A stretch of 64,000 nucleotides of DNA, taken from NCBI RefSeq assembly GCF_029892155.1, contig NZ_JARZAG010000037.1:1-64000 (forward strand), given 5' to 3'. Origin of the DNA: Kitasatospora sp. GAS204B (GTDB lineage Bacteria; Actinomycetota; Actinomycetes; Streptomycetales; Streptomycetaceae). This document shows, piece by piece, positions 32,968 through 41,575 of this stretch; positions within the stretch are counted from its first letter, which is position 1, and each line of letters starts with the position of its first letter. The notes beneath the pieces were generated by a model that was given only the letters and a program-made list of their open reading frames with translations, had not been told where the DNA came from and made no database searches. The position numbers and the translations under genes were made by a program.

Positions 32968-33921
32968 ATGAGCACCCCCGCCCTCTCCGTGCGCCAGGTC
33001 GCCGGACACATCGGCGCCGACATCGACGGCGTCGACCTGTCCCGGCCGCTGTCCACCGACGCCGTGCAGCAGATCAAGGAGGCGCTGCACCGGCACAAGG
33101 TGGTCTTCTTCCGGGGCCAGAGCCTGGATCACACCGCGCAGATCGCCTTCGCCCGCCAGTTCGGCGAGCTCACCTACGCCCACCCGCACGACGACACCCC
33201 GCCGGAGGACCACCCGGAGATCTTCACCGTCGACCCGCGCCGCTTCGAGGAACGCTACGGTGCCGGCTTCATCGATGAGTACCGCAAGCGCCAGTACAGC
33301 TACTTCGACGGCTGGCACACCGACGTCACGGCCGCGGTGAACCCGCCCGCGGGATCGATCCTGCGCGCGGAGACCGCCCCCGAGATCGGCGGGGACACCC
33401 AGTGGACCAACCTGGTGGCGGCCTACCAGGGCCTGTCCGCCCCGCTCCGGGCCTTCGTGGACACGCTGCGGGCCGAGCACCGCTACGGCGGCGGCCGCGC
33501 CGTCGAGCGCGGCACCGAGTACGCCAGGCGCATCGACGGCAACCTGCTGGTCGCCGTCCACCCCGTGGTGCGGGTGCACCCGGAGACCGGTGAGCGGGCC
33601 CTGTTCGTCAACCCCGGCTTCACCAGCCACATCGTCGACGTAACGGCGACCGAGAGCCGGCGGATCCTGGAACTGCTCTACGCGGAGATCACCCGGCCCG
33701 AGTACACCGTCCGTTTCCGCTGGGAGGCCGGGCACGTCGCCTTCTGGGACAACCGGGCCACCGCCCACCTGGCCCCGCGCGACCTCGCGCACCTGGACGT
33801 GGCGCGCACGCTGCACCGGGTCACCCTGATCGGCGAGGTGCCGGTGGGCCCGGACGGGCGGGAGTCCGAACTGGTCCACGGCCGCCCGTTCACCGCCGAC
33901 CGCGCGGTCAGCGCGGTCTGA
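32968..33921 (+). CDS. TauD/TfdA-family Fe(II)/2-oxoglutarate dioxygenase
   Basis: 317 residues. The iron ligands are visible: H117-x-D119 in WHTDV and H283 in TLHRVTL, with the nearby Arg that holds 2-oxoglutarate. The length and motifs match alpha-ketoglutarate-dependent taurine or alkylsulfonate/alkylsulfate dioxygenases, which release sulfite or sulfate from organosulfur substrates. It sits between the binding protein and the permease, giving the operon a second, flavin-independent desulfurisation route. gaaggg precedes the ATG. Confidence 0.88.
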   Translation: MSTPALSVRQVAGHIGADIDGVDLSRPLSTDAVQQIKEALHRHKVVFFRGQSLDHTAQIAFARQFGELTYAHPHDDTPPEDHPEIFTVDPRRFEERYGAGFIDEYRKRQYSYFDGWHTDVTAAVNPPAGSILRAETAPEIGGDTQWTNLVAAYQGLSAPLRAFVDTLRAEHRYGGGRAVERGTEYARRIDGNLLVAVHPVVRVHPETGERALFVNPGFTSHIVDVTATESRRILELLYAEITRPEYTVRFRWEAGHVAFWDNRATAHLAPRDLAHLDVARTLHRVTLIGEVPVGPDGRESELVHGRPFTADRAVSAV

Positions 33922-34005
33922 CCCCGCTCGCCCGGTGGCCCGCCCGCTCGCACCGTCTCACTCCGGGGGGCGGGTGGACCACCAGCAGAGGAAAGGATGC
34001 CGCCC

Positions 34006-34935
34006 ATGGCGAGCACCGACGCGATCGCCGGCACGGCGCGCACCATCGAGAAACCCCCCGGTGGCCCGGCACGGACAGTCGTGGACCGCCGGCCCGTGGA
34101 CCCGTTGCCGTCCCCGCCGCCGTCCCCCCTGGTGGACGCTGCGGCAGTGAGCCGTTCGCGCCGGCCGCGGATCCCGCTGCCGCGCCCGCTGCGGCGGTTG
34201 GCCGGACCGCTGTTGCTCCTGCTGATCTGGCAACTGCTCGGCAGCCTCGGCGAGATCGACCCGCGGATCCTCGCCACACCCGGTCAGGTGCTGGCTGCGG
34301 GCTGGGAGTTGACCCGCAACGGGGAGCTGGCGAGCAACCTGTTCGCCTCGCTGCAACGGGTCGCGGAGGGACTGCTGTTCGGGGTGACCGCCGGCGTCGT
34401 CCTGGCGGTGGCCGCAGGGCTGTTCCGACTGGGTGAGGAACTCGTCGACTCCACCATGCAGGTCCTGCGGGCGCTGCCGGCCCTGGGACTGCTGCCGCTG
34501 GTGATCATCTGGTTCGGCGTCGGCGAGGAGCCCAAGGTCGCGCTGGTCGTCTTCGCCACCGTCTTCCCCGTCTACATCAACACCTACGCCGGCATCAGGG
34601 GGGTGGAGAGCCGCCTGGTGGAGTCCGCCCGAGTGCTCGGCCTAGGCCGAGCGGGCCTGATCCGCCACGTCATCCTGCCCGGTGCCGTCCCCGGCTTCCT
34701 GGTCGGCCTGCGGTTCGCCCTGACCAGCGCCTGGCTGGTGATCATCATCGCGGAGCAGCTCAACGCCACCAGTGGCATCGGGTACCTGATGAACCAGGCC
34801 CAGGCCTGGTACCGCACCGACATCATCGTGCTCGGTCTGCTGATCTACGGCCTGCTGGGCCTCGGCGCCGATGCCCTGGTCCGCCTGCTGGAACGCCGCC
34901 TGCTCCGTTGGCGGCGCGGATTCGACGGCACCTGA
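34006..34935 (+). CDS. ABC transporter permease, SsuC-like
   Basis: 309 residues with a Pro/Arg-rich N-terminal ~60 residues, then about six membrane segments. The EAA loop reads ESARVLGLGRAGLIRHVILP. It belongs to the BPD_transp_1 family that works with SsuA/SsuB. Start taken at 34006, 8 nt after gaggaaagg; an ATG at 33997 is too close to that site. Confidence 0.87.
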   Translation: MASTDAIAGTARTIEKPPGGPARTVVDRRPVDPLPSPPPSPLVDAAAVSRSRRPRIPLPRPLRRLAGPLLLLLIWQLLGSLGEIDPRILATPGQVLAAGWELTRNGELASNLFASLQRVAEGLLFGVTAGVVLAVAAGLFRLGEELVDSTMQVLRALPALGLLPLVIIWFGVGEEPKVALVVFATVFPVYINTYAGIRGVESRLVESARVLGLGRAGLIRHVILPGAVPGFLVGLRFALTSAWLVIIIAEQLNATSGIGYLMNQAQAWYRTDIIVLGLLIYGLLGLGADALVRLLERRLLRWRRGFDGT

Positions 34936-34949
34936 AGGGAGCCGGACCC

Positions 34950-35789
34950 ATGACCACCACCATCGCCAAGTCCACCGCCGCCAGCGGTGCGGCGGCCGCT
35001 GAGGCGGCTGCCGAGGCCGCTGCTGCGGGGGCCGCTGCGGCCGCCGGCGGGGCCGGCATCCCGCCCGACACCGCCGTCCTGGCCACGGGCCTGCACCGGT
35101 TCTTCGAGGGCCGCGAGGTGCTTGCGGGAGTGGACCTGCGGATCCGCCGCGGCGAGTTCCTGGCCCTGCTGGGGCGCAGCGGCTCCGGCAAGAGCACGCT
35201 GCTGCGCGCCATGGCCGGGCTCGACCCGGACTACCAGGGGCGGTTGCTGGTGCCACAGCGCCGGTCCGTCGTCTTCCAGGACCCGAGGCTTCAGCCCTGG
35301 AAGCGGGTGCTGGACAACGTCGTGCTGGGCCTGCCCGGCCCGCGCGCCGGTGCTCGGGCCCGGGGGCTCGCGGCGCTGGAGGAGGTCGGTCTGGGTCAGC
35401 GCGCCGGTGCCTGGCCGGTCACCCTGTCCGGCGGCGAGGCGCAGCGCGCGGCGCTCGCGCGAGCGCTCGTCCGTGCACCCGAACTGCTGTTGCTGGACGA
35501 GCCGTTCGGCGCGCTGGACGCGCTCACCCGGATCCGGATGCACAGCCTGCTGCGGGAGCTGTGCCACCGGCACCGGCCCGCCGTGCTGCTGGTGACCCAC
35601 GACGTCGACGAGGCCATCCTGCTCGCCGACCGCGTCGTGGTCCTCACCGACGGGCGGCTGGGCCCCGGCCGTGAGGTCCGGCTGCCCGAGCCCCGGCCCC
35701 GCAACCACCCGGATTTCGCCGCACTGCGCACCGCCCTGCTGACCGAGCTGGGTGTGGCGCACGACCCCGACGAGGTGGACACCCCGTGA
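34950..35789 (+). CDS. ABC transporter ATP-binding protein, SsuB-like
   Basis: 279 residues: Walker A GRSGSGKST, signature LSGGEAQRAAL, Walker B LLLLDEP and the switch His in LVTHDVDE. The first ~35 residues are almost pure Ala/Gly (AAAAEAAAEAAAAGAAAAAG), an odd low-complexity extension. It energises sulfonate uptake with the adjoining permease. Its TGA overlaps the GTG of the next gene. Confidence 0.88.
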   Translation: MTTTIAKSTAASGAAAAEAAAEAAAAGAAAAAGGAGIPPDTAVLATGLHRFFEGREVLAGVDLRIRRGEFLALLGRSGSGKSTLLRAMAGLDPDYQGRLLVPQRRSVVFQDPRLQPWKRVLDNVVLGLPGPRAGARARGLAALEEVGLGQRAGAWPVTLSGGEAQRAALARALVRAPELLLLDEPFGALDALTRIRMHSLLRELCHRHRPAVLLVTHDVDEAILLADRVVVLTDGRLGPGREVRLPEPRPRNHPDFAALRTALLTELGVAHDPDEVDTP

Positions 35790-36286
35790 CCGACGTCCTG
35801 CCCGCACAGAGCGCCCGAATCTCACCCGACCGGTTCAGACAGGCCTTTCGCCGGCATCCGGCGGGCGTCGTCGTGGTCACGGTGGACGCCGGGCGCGGTC
35901 CGGTCGGCTTCACCGCGACCTCGCTCAGCTCGCTCTCCCTCGATCCGCCGCTGGTCTCCTTCGGCATCGCGGTGACCTCGTCGTGCTGGCCGCACGTCCG
36001 CGACGCCGGGACGGCGGTGATCAACCTCCTCGGAGCTGAACAGGAGGCACTGGCAAGGCGGTTCGCCACCAGCGGGATCAACCGTTTCGCCGAGCCGACC
36101 TGCTGGCACCGGCTGGCCGGTGGCGAGCCTGCCCTCGACGGGACGGCCGGCCTGCTCACGATCCGCATCGAGCGGCTGGTGGCCGCCGGCGACCACCGCC
36201 TGGTCCTCGCCCGGGTCGAGGAGGCCTGGCTGCCGGACGGCCACCGGCCGCTGGTCCACCACGACGGCCGCTACCACTCGATCTGA
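35786..36286 (+). CDS. Flavin reductase (FMN-dependent, HpaC/SsuE-like role)
   Basis: 166 residues of the flavin-reductase-like FMN-binding family. The diagnostic GFTATSLSSLSLDPPLVSF spans about 41-59, with NLL and a C-terminal Y-H. It supplies reduced flavin to the monooxygenase encoded next. The GTG start overlaps the stop of the ATPase gene (GTGA). Confidence 0.87.
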   Translation: MTDVLPAQSARISPDRFRQAFRRHPAGVVVVTVDAGRGPVGFTATSLSSLSLDPPLVSFGIAVTSSCWPHVRDAGTAVINLLGAEQEALARRFATSGINRFAEPTCWHRLAGGEPALDGTAGLLTIRIERLVAAGDHRLVLARVEEAWLPDGHRPLVHHDGRYHSI

Positions 36287-36324
36287 CGGAACCACCCATC
36301 AACGACGCGATTCGGAGCAGAACC

Positions 36325-37686
36325 ATGACCACGGCCGACCGCCGGCTTCACTTCAACCTGTTCATCCTCGACACGGGTCACCACGAGGCGTCCTGGCGCC
36401 TGCCGCAGTCCGACCCGCTGGCTCACATCGATCTCGCGTACCACCAGAAGCTGGCCCGGATCGCCGAAGCGGCGACCTTCGACTCGGTCTTCCTCGCCGA
36501 CAGTCCGGCGCTCTGGGGAGACCCGGGTCAGCGGCCCAGCGGCCGGCTCGAGCCGACCCTGCTGCTGGCGGCGCTGGCCGGCGCGACCAGCCGGATCGGC
36601 CTGATCGCCACCGCTTCCACCAGCTACAACGAGCCCTACAACCTCGCCCGCAGATTCGCCTCGCTGGACCACATCTCGGGCGGCCGGGCCGGCTGGAACA
36701 TCGTCACCACGGCCGGCGACGTCGCCGCCCGCAACTTCGGGCTCGACGCACAGCCGGCGCACGCCGAACGCTACGAGCGTGCGGCGGAGTTCATCGAGGT
36801 GTCGACCCGGCTGTGGGACAGCTGGCAGGACGACGCGGTCGTGGCCGACAAGGAGCGCGGCGTGCACGCGGAGGCGGACCGGGTCCGCCCGATCGGCCAC
36901 GCGGGCCCGTACTTCCGGGTGGACGGCGCGCTGAACGTTCCCCGCTCGCCGCAGGGCTACCCGCTCCTGGTGCAGGCAGGGTCGAGCGAGGACGGCAAGG
37001 ACTTCGCCGCGCGCTATGCCGAGGCGGTCTTCACCGCGCAGCCGACCCTGGAGGAGGGGCAGGCGTTCTACGCGGACGTGAAGCGCCGCGCCGCCGCGGT
37101 CGGTCGTGACCCTGACCATCTGAAGATCCTGCCCGGCATCGTGCCGGTGATCGGGGACACCGCCGCCGAGGCAAAGGAGTTGGAGGAGGAACTGGACCGC
37201 CTGATCCGGCCTGAGTTCGCGCAGCGCCAGCTCGCCGGGCTGCTGGGGATCGAGCCCGAGCGGCTCGCCCTGGACGAGCAACTGCCTGCGGACCTGCCCG
37301 AGGAGGATGTGATCGAGGGTGCCAAGAGCCGCTACACGTTGATCGTCGAGCTGGCCCGGCGTGAGCGGCTGACCGCTCGTCAGCTGATCGGGCGGCTCGG
37401 CGGCGGTCGTGGGCACCGTACTTTCGCCGGCACGGCCGTGCAGGTGGCGGACACCATCGAGCAGTGGTTCCGGCAGGGCGCGGCGGACGGGTTCAACATC
37501 ATGCCCGCCGTCCTGCCCGACGGGTTGGAGGTGTTCGCGGACCGGGTGGTCCCGATCCTGCGTGAACGCGGCCTGTTCCGCACCGCCTACACCGGTACCA
37601 CGTTGCGCGAGCACTACGGTCTGCCCCGCCCGATCAACCAGTTCGGCGTCCCCACTGCCGTGCGCGACCTGGTGGCGACGCGCTGA
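36325..37686 (+). CDS. LLM-class flavin-dependent monooxygenase, NtaA/SnaA/DszA type
   Basis: 453 residues of the bacterial luciferase-like fold in the long NtaA/SnaA/DszA/SoxA subgroup. Features include ADSPALWGD, SGGRAGWNIVTTAGD, the RYERAAEFIEV helix and LLVQAGSSEDGKDFAARYAE. With the upstream flavin reductase it forms a two-component system that oxidises an organosulfur (or chelate) substrate. The operon context points to sulfone or sulfonate desulfurisation. The ATG follows ggag. Confidence 0.87.
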   Translation: MTTADRRLHFNLFILDTGHHEASWRLPQSDPLAHIDLAYHQKLARIAEAATFDSVFLADSPALWGDPGQRPSGRLEPTLLLAALAGATSRIGLIATASTSYNEPYNLARRFASLDHISGGRAGWNIVTTAGDVAARNFGLDAQPAHAERYERAAEFIEVSTRLWDSWQDDAVVADKERGVHAEADRVRPIGHAGPYFRVDGALNVPRSPQGYPLLVQAGSSEDGKDFAARYAEAVFTAQPTLEEGQAFYADVKRRAAAVGRDPDHLKILPGIVPVIGDTAAEAKELEEELDRLIRPEFAQRQLAGLLGIEPERLALDEQLPADLPEEDVIEGAKSRYTLIVELARRERLTARQLIGRLGGGRGHRTFAGTAVQVADTIEQWFRQGAADGFNIMPAVLPDGLEVFADRVVPILRERGLFRTAYTGTTLREHYGLPRPINQFGVPTAVRDLVATR

Positions 37687-37714
37687 GGCCGCCGCACCGC
37701 GGCGTTCCAGGGCG

Positions 37715-40606
37715 CTACGGGTCGTGGGTCAGGGCGTCGGCGACGGCGTGTCGACTGGTGACGCCGAGCTTCTTCAGGACGCTGGCCACATGGTGTTCTG
37801 CCGTACGGGGGGAGAGGAAGAGGGCTTGGGCGATGTCGCGGTTGGTGGCACCCGAGGCGAGGAGGTCGGCGACTTCCTGCTCGCGGGGGGAGAGCTGCTC
37901 GCCGTATCCGCGGCGTCCGACCTGGGGGCGGGCTTGGCCGAGGTCGCGCAGCGTGCGCTGGCAGCGGGCGGCGTCGGACGTGGCACCCAGGCGCCGGTAG
38001 ACGTCGTCGATCTCCGTCAGGTCCAGCGCGGCACGGTGCGGCGTGCCGGGGATCCGGGTGCGCGCGGCGTGCTCTGCGGCCTGGGCTGCGGGGTAGGGGC
38101 GGCCGATACCTTGGAAGGTGGCGCGAGCACGGTCGAAGTGCTCGCAAGCCTGGGCCGGGTCGTCGTCGCGCAGGAGCAGTCCGCGGCAGAGGTGAAGGTG
38201 AGCGGTGGCAGCGGGCGCGTCGTGGTCCTCGACCGCGTGCTCGAAGTCCCTGGTCAGCTGTGTGGCCGACGCGGGCCGCCCGGTGGCCAGGGCGGCCTCG
38301 ACGGCGACCGGAACCAGGGCTGAGGCCCTGAGCCAGGGCCCGTCGCGTCGCAGGCGGTCCGTTGCCGGGGCGCTGATCGCCCACGCCGTCTCGGGCTCAC
38401 CCTGGGCAAGCCTGACCCGGCCCAGACCTGCGGCGGCATCAGCGGTCCACACCGCGTAGTTGCTCGCGTCTCTCGCGGTGGTGTACCTCTTCAGAGCCTG
38501 GCTCCACTGTCCGCGGGCCTCGGCGAGCGCACCCAGAACCAGCGATCCCTCGACCTCCAGCATCTGGATGTCCGGGACTTGGGCGAACAGGGACGCGTAG
38601 GCGGTCTCCAGGCCGCCCCAGGTGCCCTCGTACCAGGCGAGTTCCTGGCGCAGAATGCGGCACACGGCGTCAAGATGCGGGACACCGGTGCGGTGGGCGA
38701 GCTCCCGGCTCTGTTCGAGCAGGGCGCCCACCCGTCGGTCGTGGCCCAGATCCAGCGCGGCGTCAGCCGCGTTGTACAGCGCTCTGGCGGTCTGCCGCAG
38801 AACACCCGGGTCGCTGCCTTCCCGGGGCAGGCGGTCGACCAGCTCCCACACCTCCGGATGCCCGAGCTGGGCCAGCACCGCGATCTTGTCGGCGCGCACC
38901 GTGGCCCGGGCCGCCTCATCGGTGCTGGCCTGCACGGTGCGCTCGGCGTGCTCGATCCAGGCCGTCGCCTCCGCGGCGGGCCGCCCTCTGAACGTCGCGT
39001 ACAGGGCTATGTGACTCATCGCGTGCGCAGCCGTCTCAGGCCGCTGCTGGTCCAGCTCCTCGATGGCCCTTTCGAGCTCCCGAATGCCTGCCGGGTCGCC
39101 GGCCTGACTGGTGAGGATGAGGCCGAGTCCGACGCGGATCTCACCGCGGGTGGTGGCGGGCAGCTGGGGGTCGGCCAGGATTCGTCGCAGGACCGCCACC
39201 GACGCCGTGTACTCGACGCTGTAGGTGGCGGTGCGGCTGAGGGCCAGGGCCACTCGGGTGCGCACGTCCTCGTCCAGCCCGGGTTCGGCGAGGATGGCGT
39301 GCAGAAGGGCGGCGGCGGTGCCCTGGTCACCAAGCGCGAGCGCCTGAGCGGCGGCCGCCTCGGCCTGCGTGAGCCAGCCCTCCCGGTCGCCGAGGGCGCG
39401 GAAGTGATGGGCGATCTGCACCAGCGGGGGGTTGCCCACGGTGCGCAGGGCCGCGATCGCCCGTTCGTGCAGGCGGCGACGCTGAGGGCCGGGAATGGTC
39501 TGGTAGACGGCTTGCTGGGCGAGGGTGTGGCGGAACCCGTACCGCATCGGCCGGCTCTCGCGCAGTACCGCAGCCCCCAGCACCTCCAGCAAGGCCGCCA
39601 TGCCTTGCTCGGGGTCGAGATCTGCGACCCGAGTCAGCACGAGTTCGTCGGCGGGCACCGCCAGCACCGCGGCGGCCTCCACCATCGCCACCGCCTGCGG
39701 GGCCAGGCCTCGCACCCGCGTGGTCACCGCCTCCCGCAGTCCGCGAGGCACCATCGCTTGGCCGAACCCGGTCGCTGGATCGACCACCTCGATGCTCAAG
39801 TGTCCCCGGCTTCCCTGCTCACTCAAGGTGATCAGGTCCTCCTCGACCACCAAGGGCAGGCCCGCACTGCGCTCGAACAGGATGCTGCCCAACGCGTGAG
39901 TGGCGCGCGGGCCCAGGGCGGCAGCGGTCAGGTTGTGGATGTCGGCTTCGGTCAGCGGAGCCAGATGGACCTCCGCGCCGCTGGTGCCCGGCGGGCGGCG
40001 ATAGGCCGCACCGAGGACAGGCTCACCTACCGGCAGCTCCTCGTGCCGGTAGGTGAGCACCAGGCCGAGCTGCGGTGGCAGGTCGCGGGCCAGGAGCAGC
40101 AGCAGCTCGCGGGTGGCTTCGTCCACCCAGTGCAGATCCTCGATGACCAGGACCGCGGTGCCGCAGGCCTCCAGGACCGCGCGCGCCGCCCGTACCAGCT
40201 GGTAGCGCTCGGCCCCGGCCGCCTGCACGTCGGCGGGAGCGGGAGGCAGGTGGTCGGCCAGCTCCGGCAGCAGCGGCGCCAGGGCGCCGGCCAGTGGGGT
40301 GATCTCGGCGGCCGGCGGCAGGTAGGGGCCGGCCTGGCGCAGGGCATCGATGACCGGCCCGTAGGGGAAAGGTTCGCGCAGCGGGTGGCAGGATCCGTAC
40401 AGGACCCGCCCGCCCCGGTCGATCAGGTCCGCGGTCACCTCGCTGACCAGGCGGGACTTGCCGACCCCGGCTTCCCCCTCGATCAGCACCACTGCGGGTG
40501 GATGCTCCAGGGCTCCCCGCAGGAGACCGGACTCCCGTCGACGGCCCACGAAGGCGAAACCGCCGCCGCCTGCGGGGCGGGGACCGGGATCGAAACCAAC
40601 CACCAT
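37715..40606 (-). CDS. LAL-type LuxR transcriptional regulator with AAA ATPase domain
   Basis: 963 residues. The N-terminal NTPase domain has Walker A GEAGVGKSR at 44-52 and Walker B near ILVIEDLHW-like sequence (VLVIEDLHWVD). A long TPR-like helical middle follows, and a C-terminal LuxR helix-turn-helix (LSPREQEVADLLASGATNRD, near 895-955). Large LAL regulators activate sugar-use or secondary-metabolite genes when ATP and a ligand bind. It converges with the sulfur operon, ending 28 bp from the monooxygenase stop, so a link to sulfur genes is not implied. No strong ribosome-binding site before the ATG. Confidence 0.88.
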   Translation of the reverse strand: MVVGFDPGPRPAGGGGFAFVGRRRESGLLRGALEHPPAVVLIEGEAGVGKSRLVSEVTADLIDRGGRVLYGSCHPLREPFPYGPVIDALRQAGPYLPPAAEITPLAGALAPLLPELADHLPPAPADVQAAGAERYQLVRAARAVLEACGTAVLVIEDLHWVDEATRELLLLLARDLPPQLGLVLTYRHEELPVGEPVLGAAYRRPPGTSGAEVHLAPLTEADIHNLTAAALGPRATHALGSILFERSAGLPLVVEEDLITLSEQGSRGHLSIEVVDPATGFGQAMVPRGLREAVTTRVRGLAPQAVAMVEAAAVLAVPADELVLTRVADLDPEQGMAALLEVLGAAVLRESRPMRYGFRHTLAQQAVYQTIPGPQRRRLHERAIAALRTVGNPPLVQIAHHFRALGDREGWLTQAEAAAAQALALGDQGTAAALLHAILAEPGLDEDVRTRVALALSRTATYSVEYTASVAVLRRILADPQLPATTRGEIRVGLGLILTSQAGDPAGIRELERAIEELDQQRPETAAHAMSHIALYATFRGRPAAEATAWIEHAERTVQASTDEAARATVRADKIAVLAQLGHPEVWELVDRLPREGSDPGVLRQTARALYNAADAALDLGHDRRVGALLEQSRELAHRTGVPHLDAVCRILRQELAWYEGTWGGLETAYASLFAQVPDIQMLEVEGSLVLGALAEARGQWSQALKRYTTARDASNYAVWTADAAAGLGRVRLAQGEPETAWAISAPATDRLRRDGPWLRASALVPVAVEAALATGRPASATQLTRDFEHAVEDHDAPAATAHLHLCRGLLLRDDDPAQACEHFDRARATFQGIGRPYPAAQAAEHAARTRIPGTPHRAALDLTEIDDVYRRLGATSDAARCQRTLRDLGQARPQVGRRGYGEQLSPREQEVADLLASGATNRDIAQALFLSPRTAEHHVASVLKKLGVTSRHAVADALTHDP

Positions 40607-40934
40607 GACGCACCCAGCCGTTCACCACGGCCACGGGTGGCGGCTGCCGTCACATCCCGCGTCACACCCCGCAACCTCGTCACCACCACGCTAACGCGCG
40701 AAGCGCGAACGGGACGCCCGGCAGAGCGACGGTCGCCCTGTCGCCCCCCACCCGCCTACCGCTGTGCGGTACCCATCGTTCTCCTCGCTTTATGGGTGTG
40801 CTTACGCGTTGATCTCACAGTGACTGCCGGCGTTCCCTTGAAACAGATGTCCAGGACATCCGGACGCTGAAATCCCGTGCCGTCCAGCTGCCCCTGCCAT
40901 CGCTTCCGCACTCTCCCGCCATCAGGGACCTCTT
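40607..40934. other. Divergent intergenic region
   Basis: 328 bp between the LAL regulator and the RsbW-like gene. It should contain both promoters; no gene seen. Confidence 0.4.
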
Positions 40935-41567
40935 ATGACAGGGGGCAGCGTCATGACGATCGGTGAAGCGGACGGCCCGCCGATCCTGCGGCGCCCGCCG
41001 CTCGCGAACACCCCGGCGCTGCTCGTCCCGCCCATGCGCCGAGGACCGCGTCGCCGCACGACTCCCCGCCGGGAAGTCCCCTCCTCCCTGCGCGGGCGCC
41101 TGGCCTGCTTCCTGCTCCAACTCACCCGCCCGATTCCCCAGCCGCACCGAGATGAGACCAGATCTCAACGGTTCGATCGCCACCCCGCATCCGTGGCCGC
41201 CGCGCGGAGATTCACCCGCGACTGCCTGGTCGGACAGCCCCTTGAGGAATCGGAAACCGCCGAGCTGCTCGTCAGTGAACTGGTGACCAACGCCGTGCGC
41301 TACGGAGCCGGCCCGATCCTGCTCACCGTGACCGTCCTCGGCAGGTCGCTGCGGTGCGAAGTCACCGATGCCCATCCGGCAGCCCCCTGTTTCAAGGAGG
41401 CGGCCGCCGACGACGAATCCGGTCGGGGCATGCAACTGCTCCATGAGCTGTCCCATCGCTGTGGCGTCCGTCCGGCTCACCCGGGAAAGACGGTCTGGTT
41501 CGAACTGCGGTGTGCGGGCTCGACCGACGCTTCCGTGCACTGCCTCGACCGCCTCGCCGACCCGTAG
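40935..41567 (+). CDS. RsbW-like ATP-binding protein (anti-sigma-factor kinase family)
   Basis: 210 residues. The C-terminal HATPase_c_2 domain shows the N-box SELVTNAVRYG, the DAHPAAP segment and GRGMQLLHELS of GHKL ATPases. An Arg/Pro-rich N-terminus of ~75 residues precedes it. Streptomycetes have dozens of these; they sequester sigma factors or phosphorylate anti-anti-sigma factors. No cognate sigma or STAS gene is adjacent. A second ATG at 40953 also has a purine-rich site upstream. Confidence 0.8.
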   Translation: MTGGSVMTIGEADGPPILRRPPLANTPALLVPPMRRGPRRRTTPRREVPSSLRGRLACFLLQLTRPIPQPHRDETRSQRFDRHPASVAAARRFTRDCLVGQPLEESETAELLVSELVTNAVRYGAGPILLTVTVLGRSLRCEVTDAHPAAPCFKEAAADDESGRGMQLLHELSHRCGVRPAHPGKTVWFELRCAGSTDASVHCLDRLADP

Positions 41568-41575
41568 CGGCCGGC

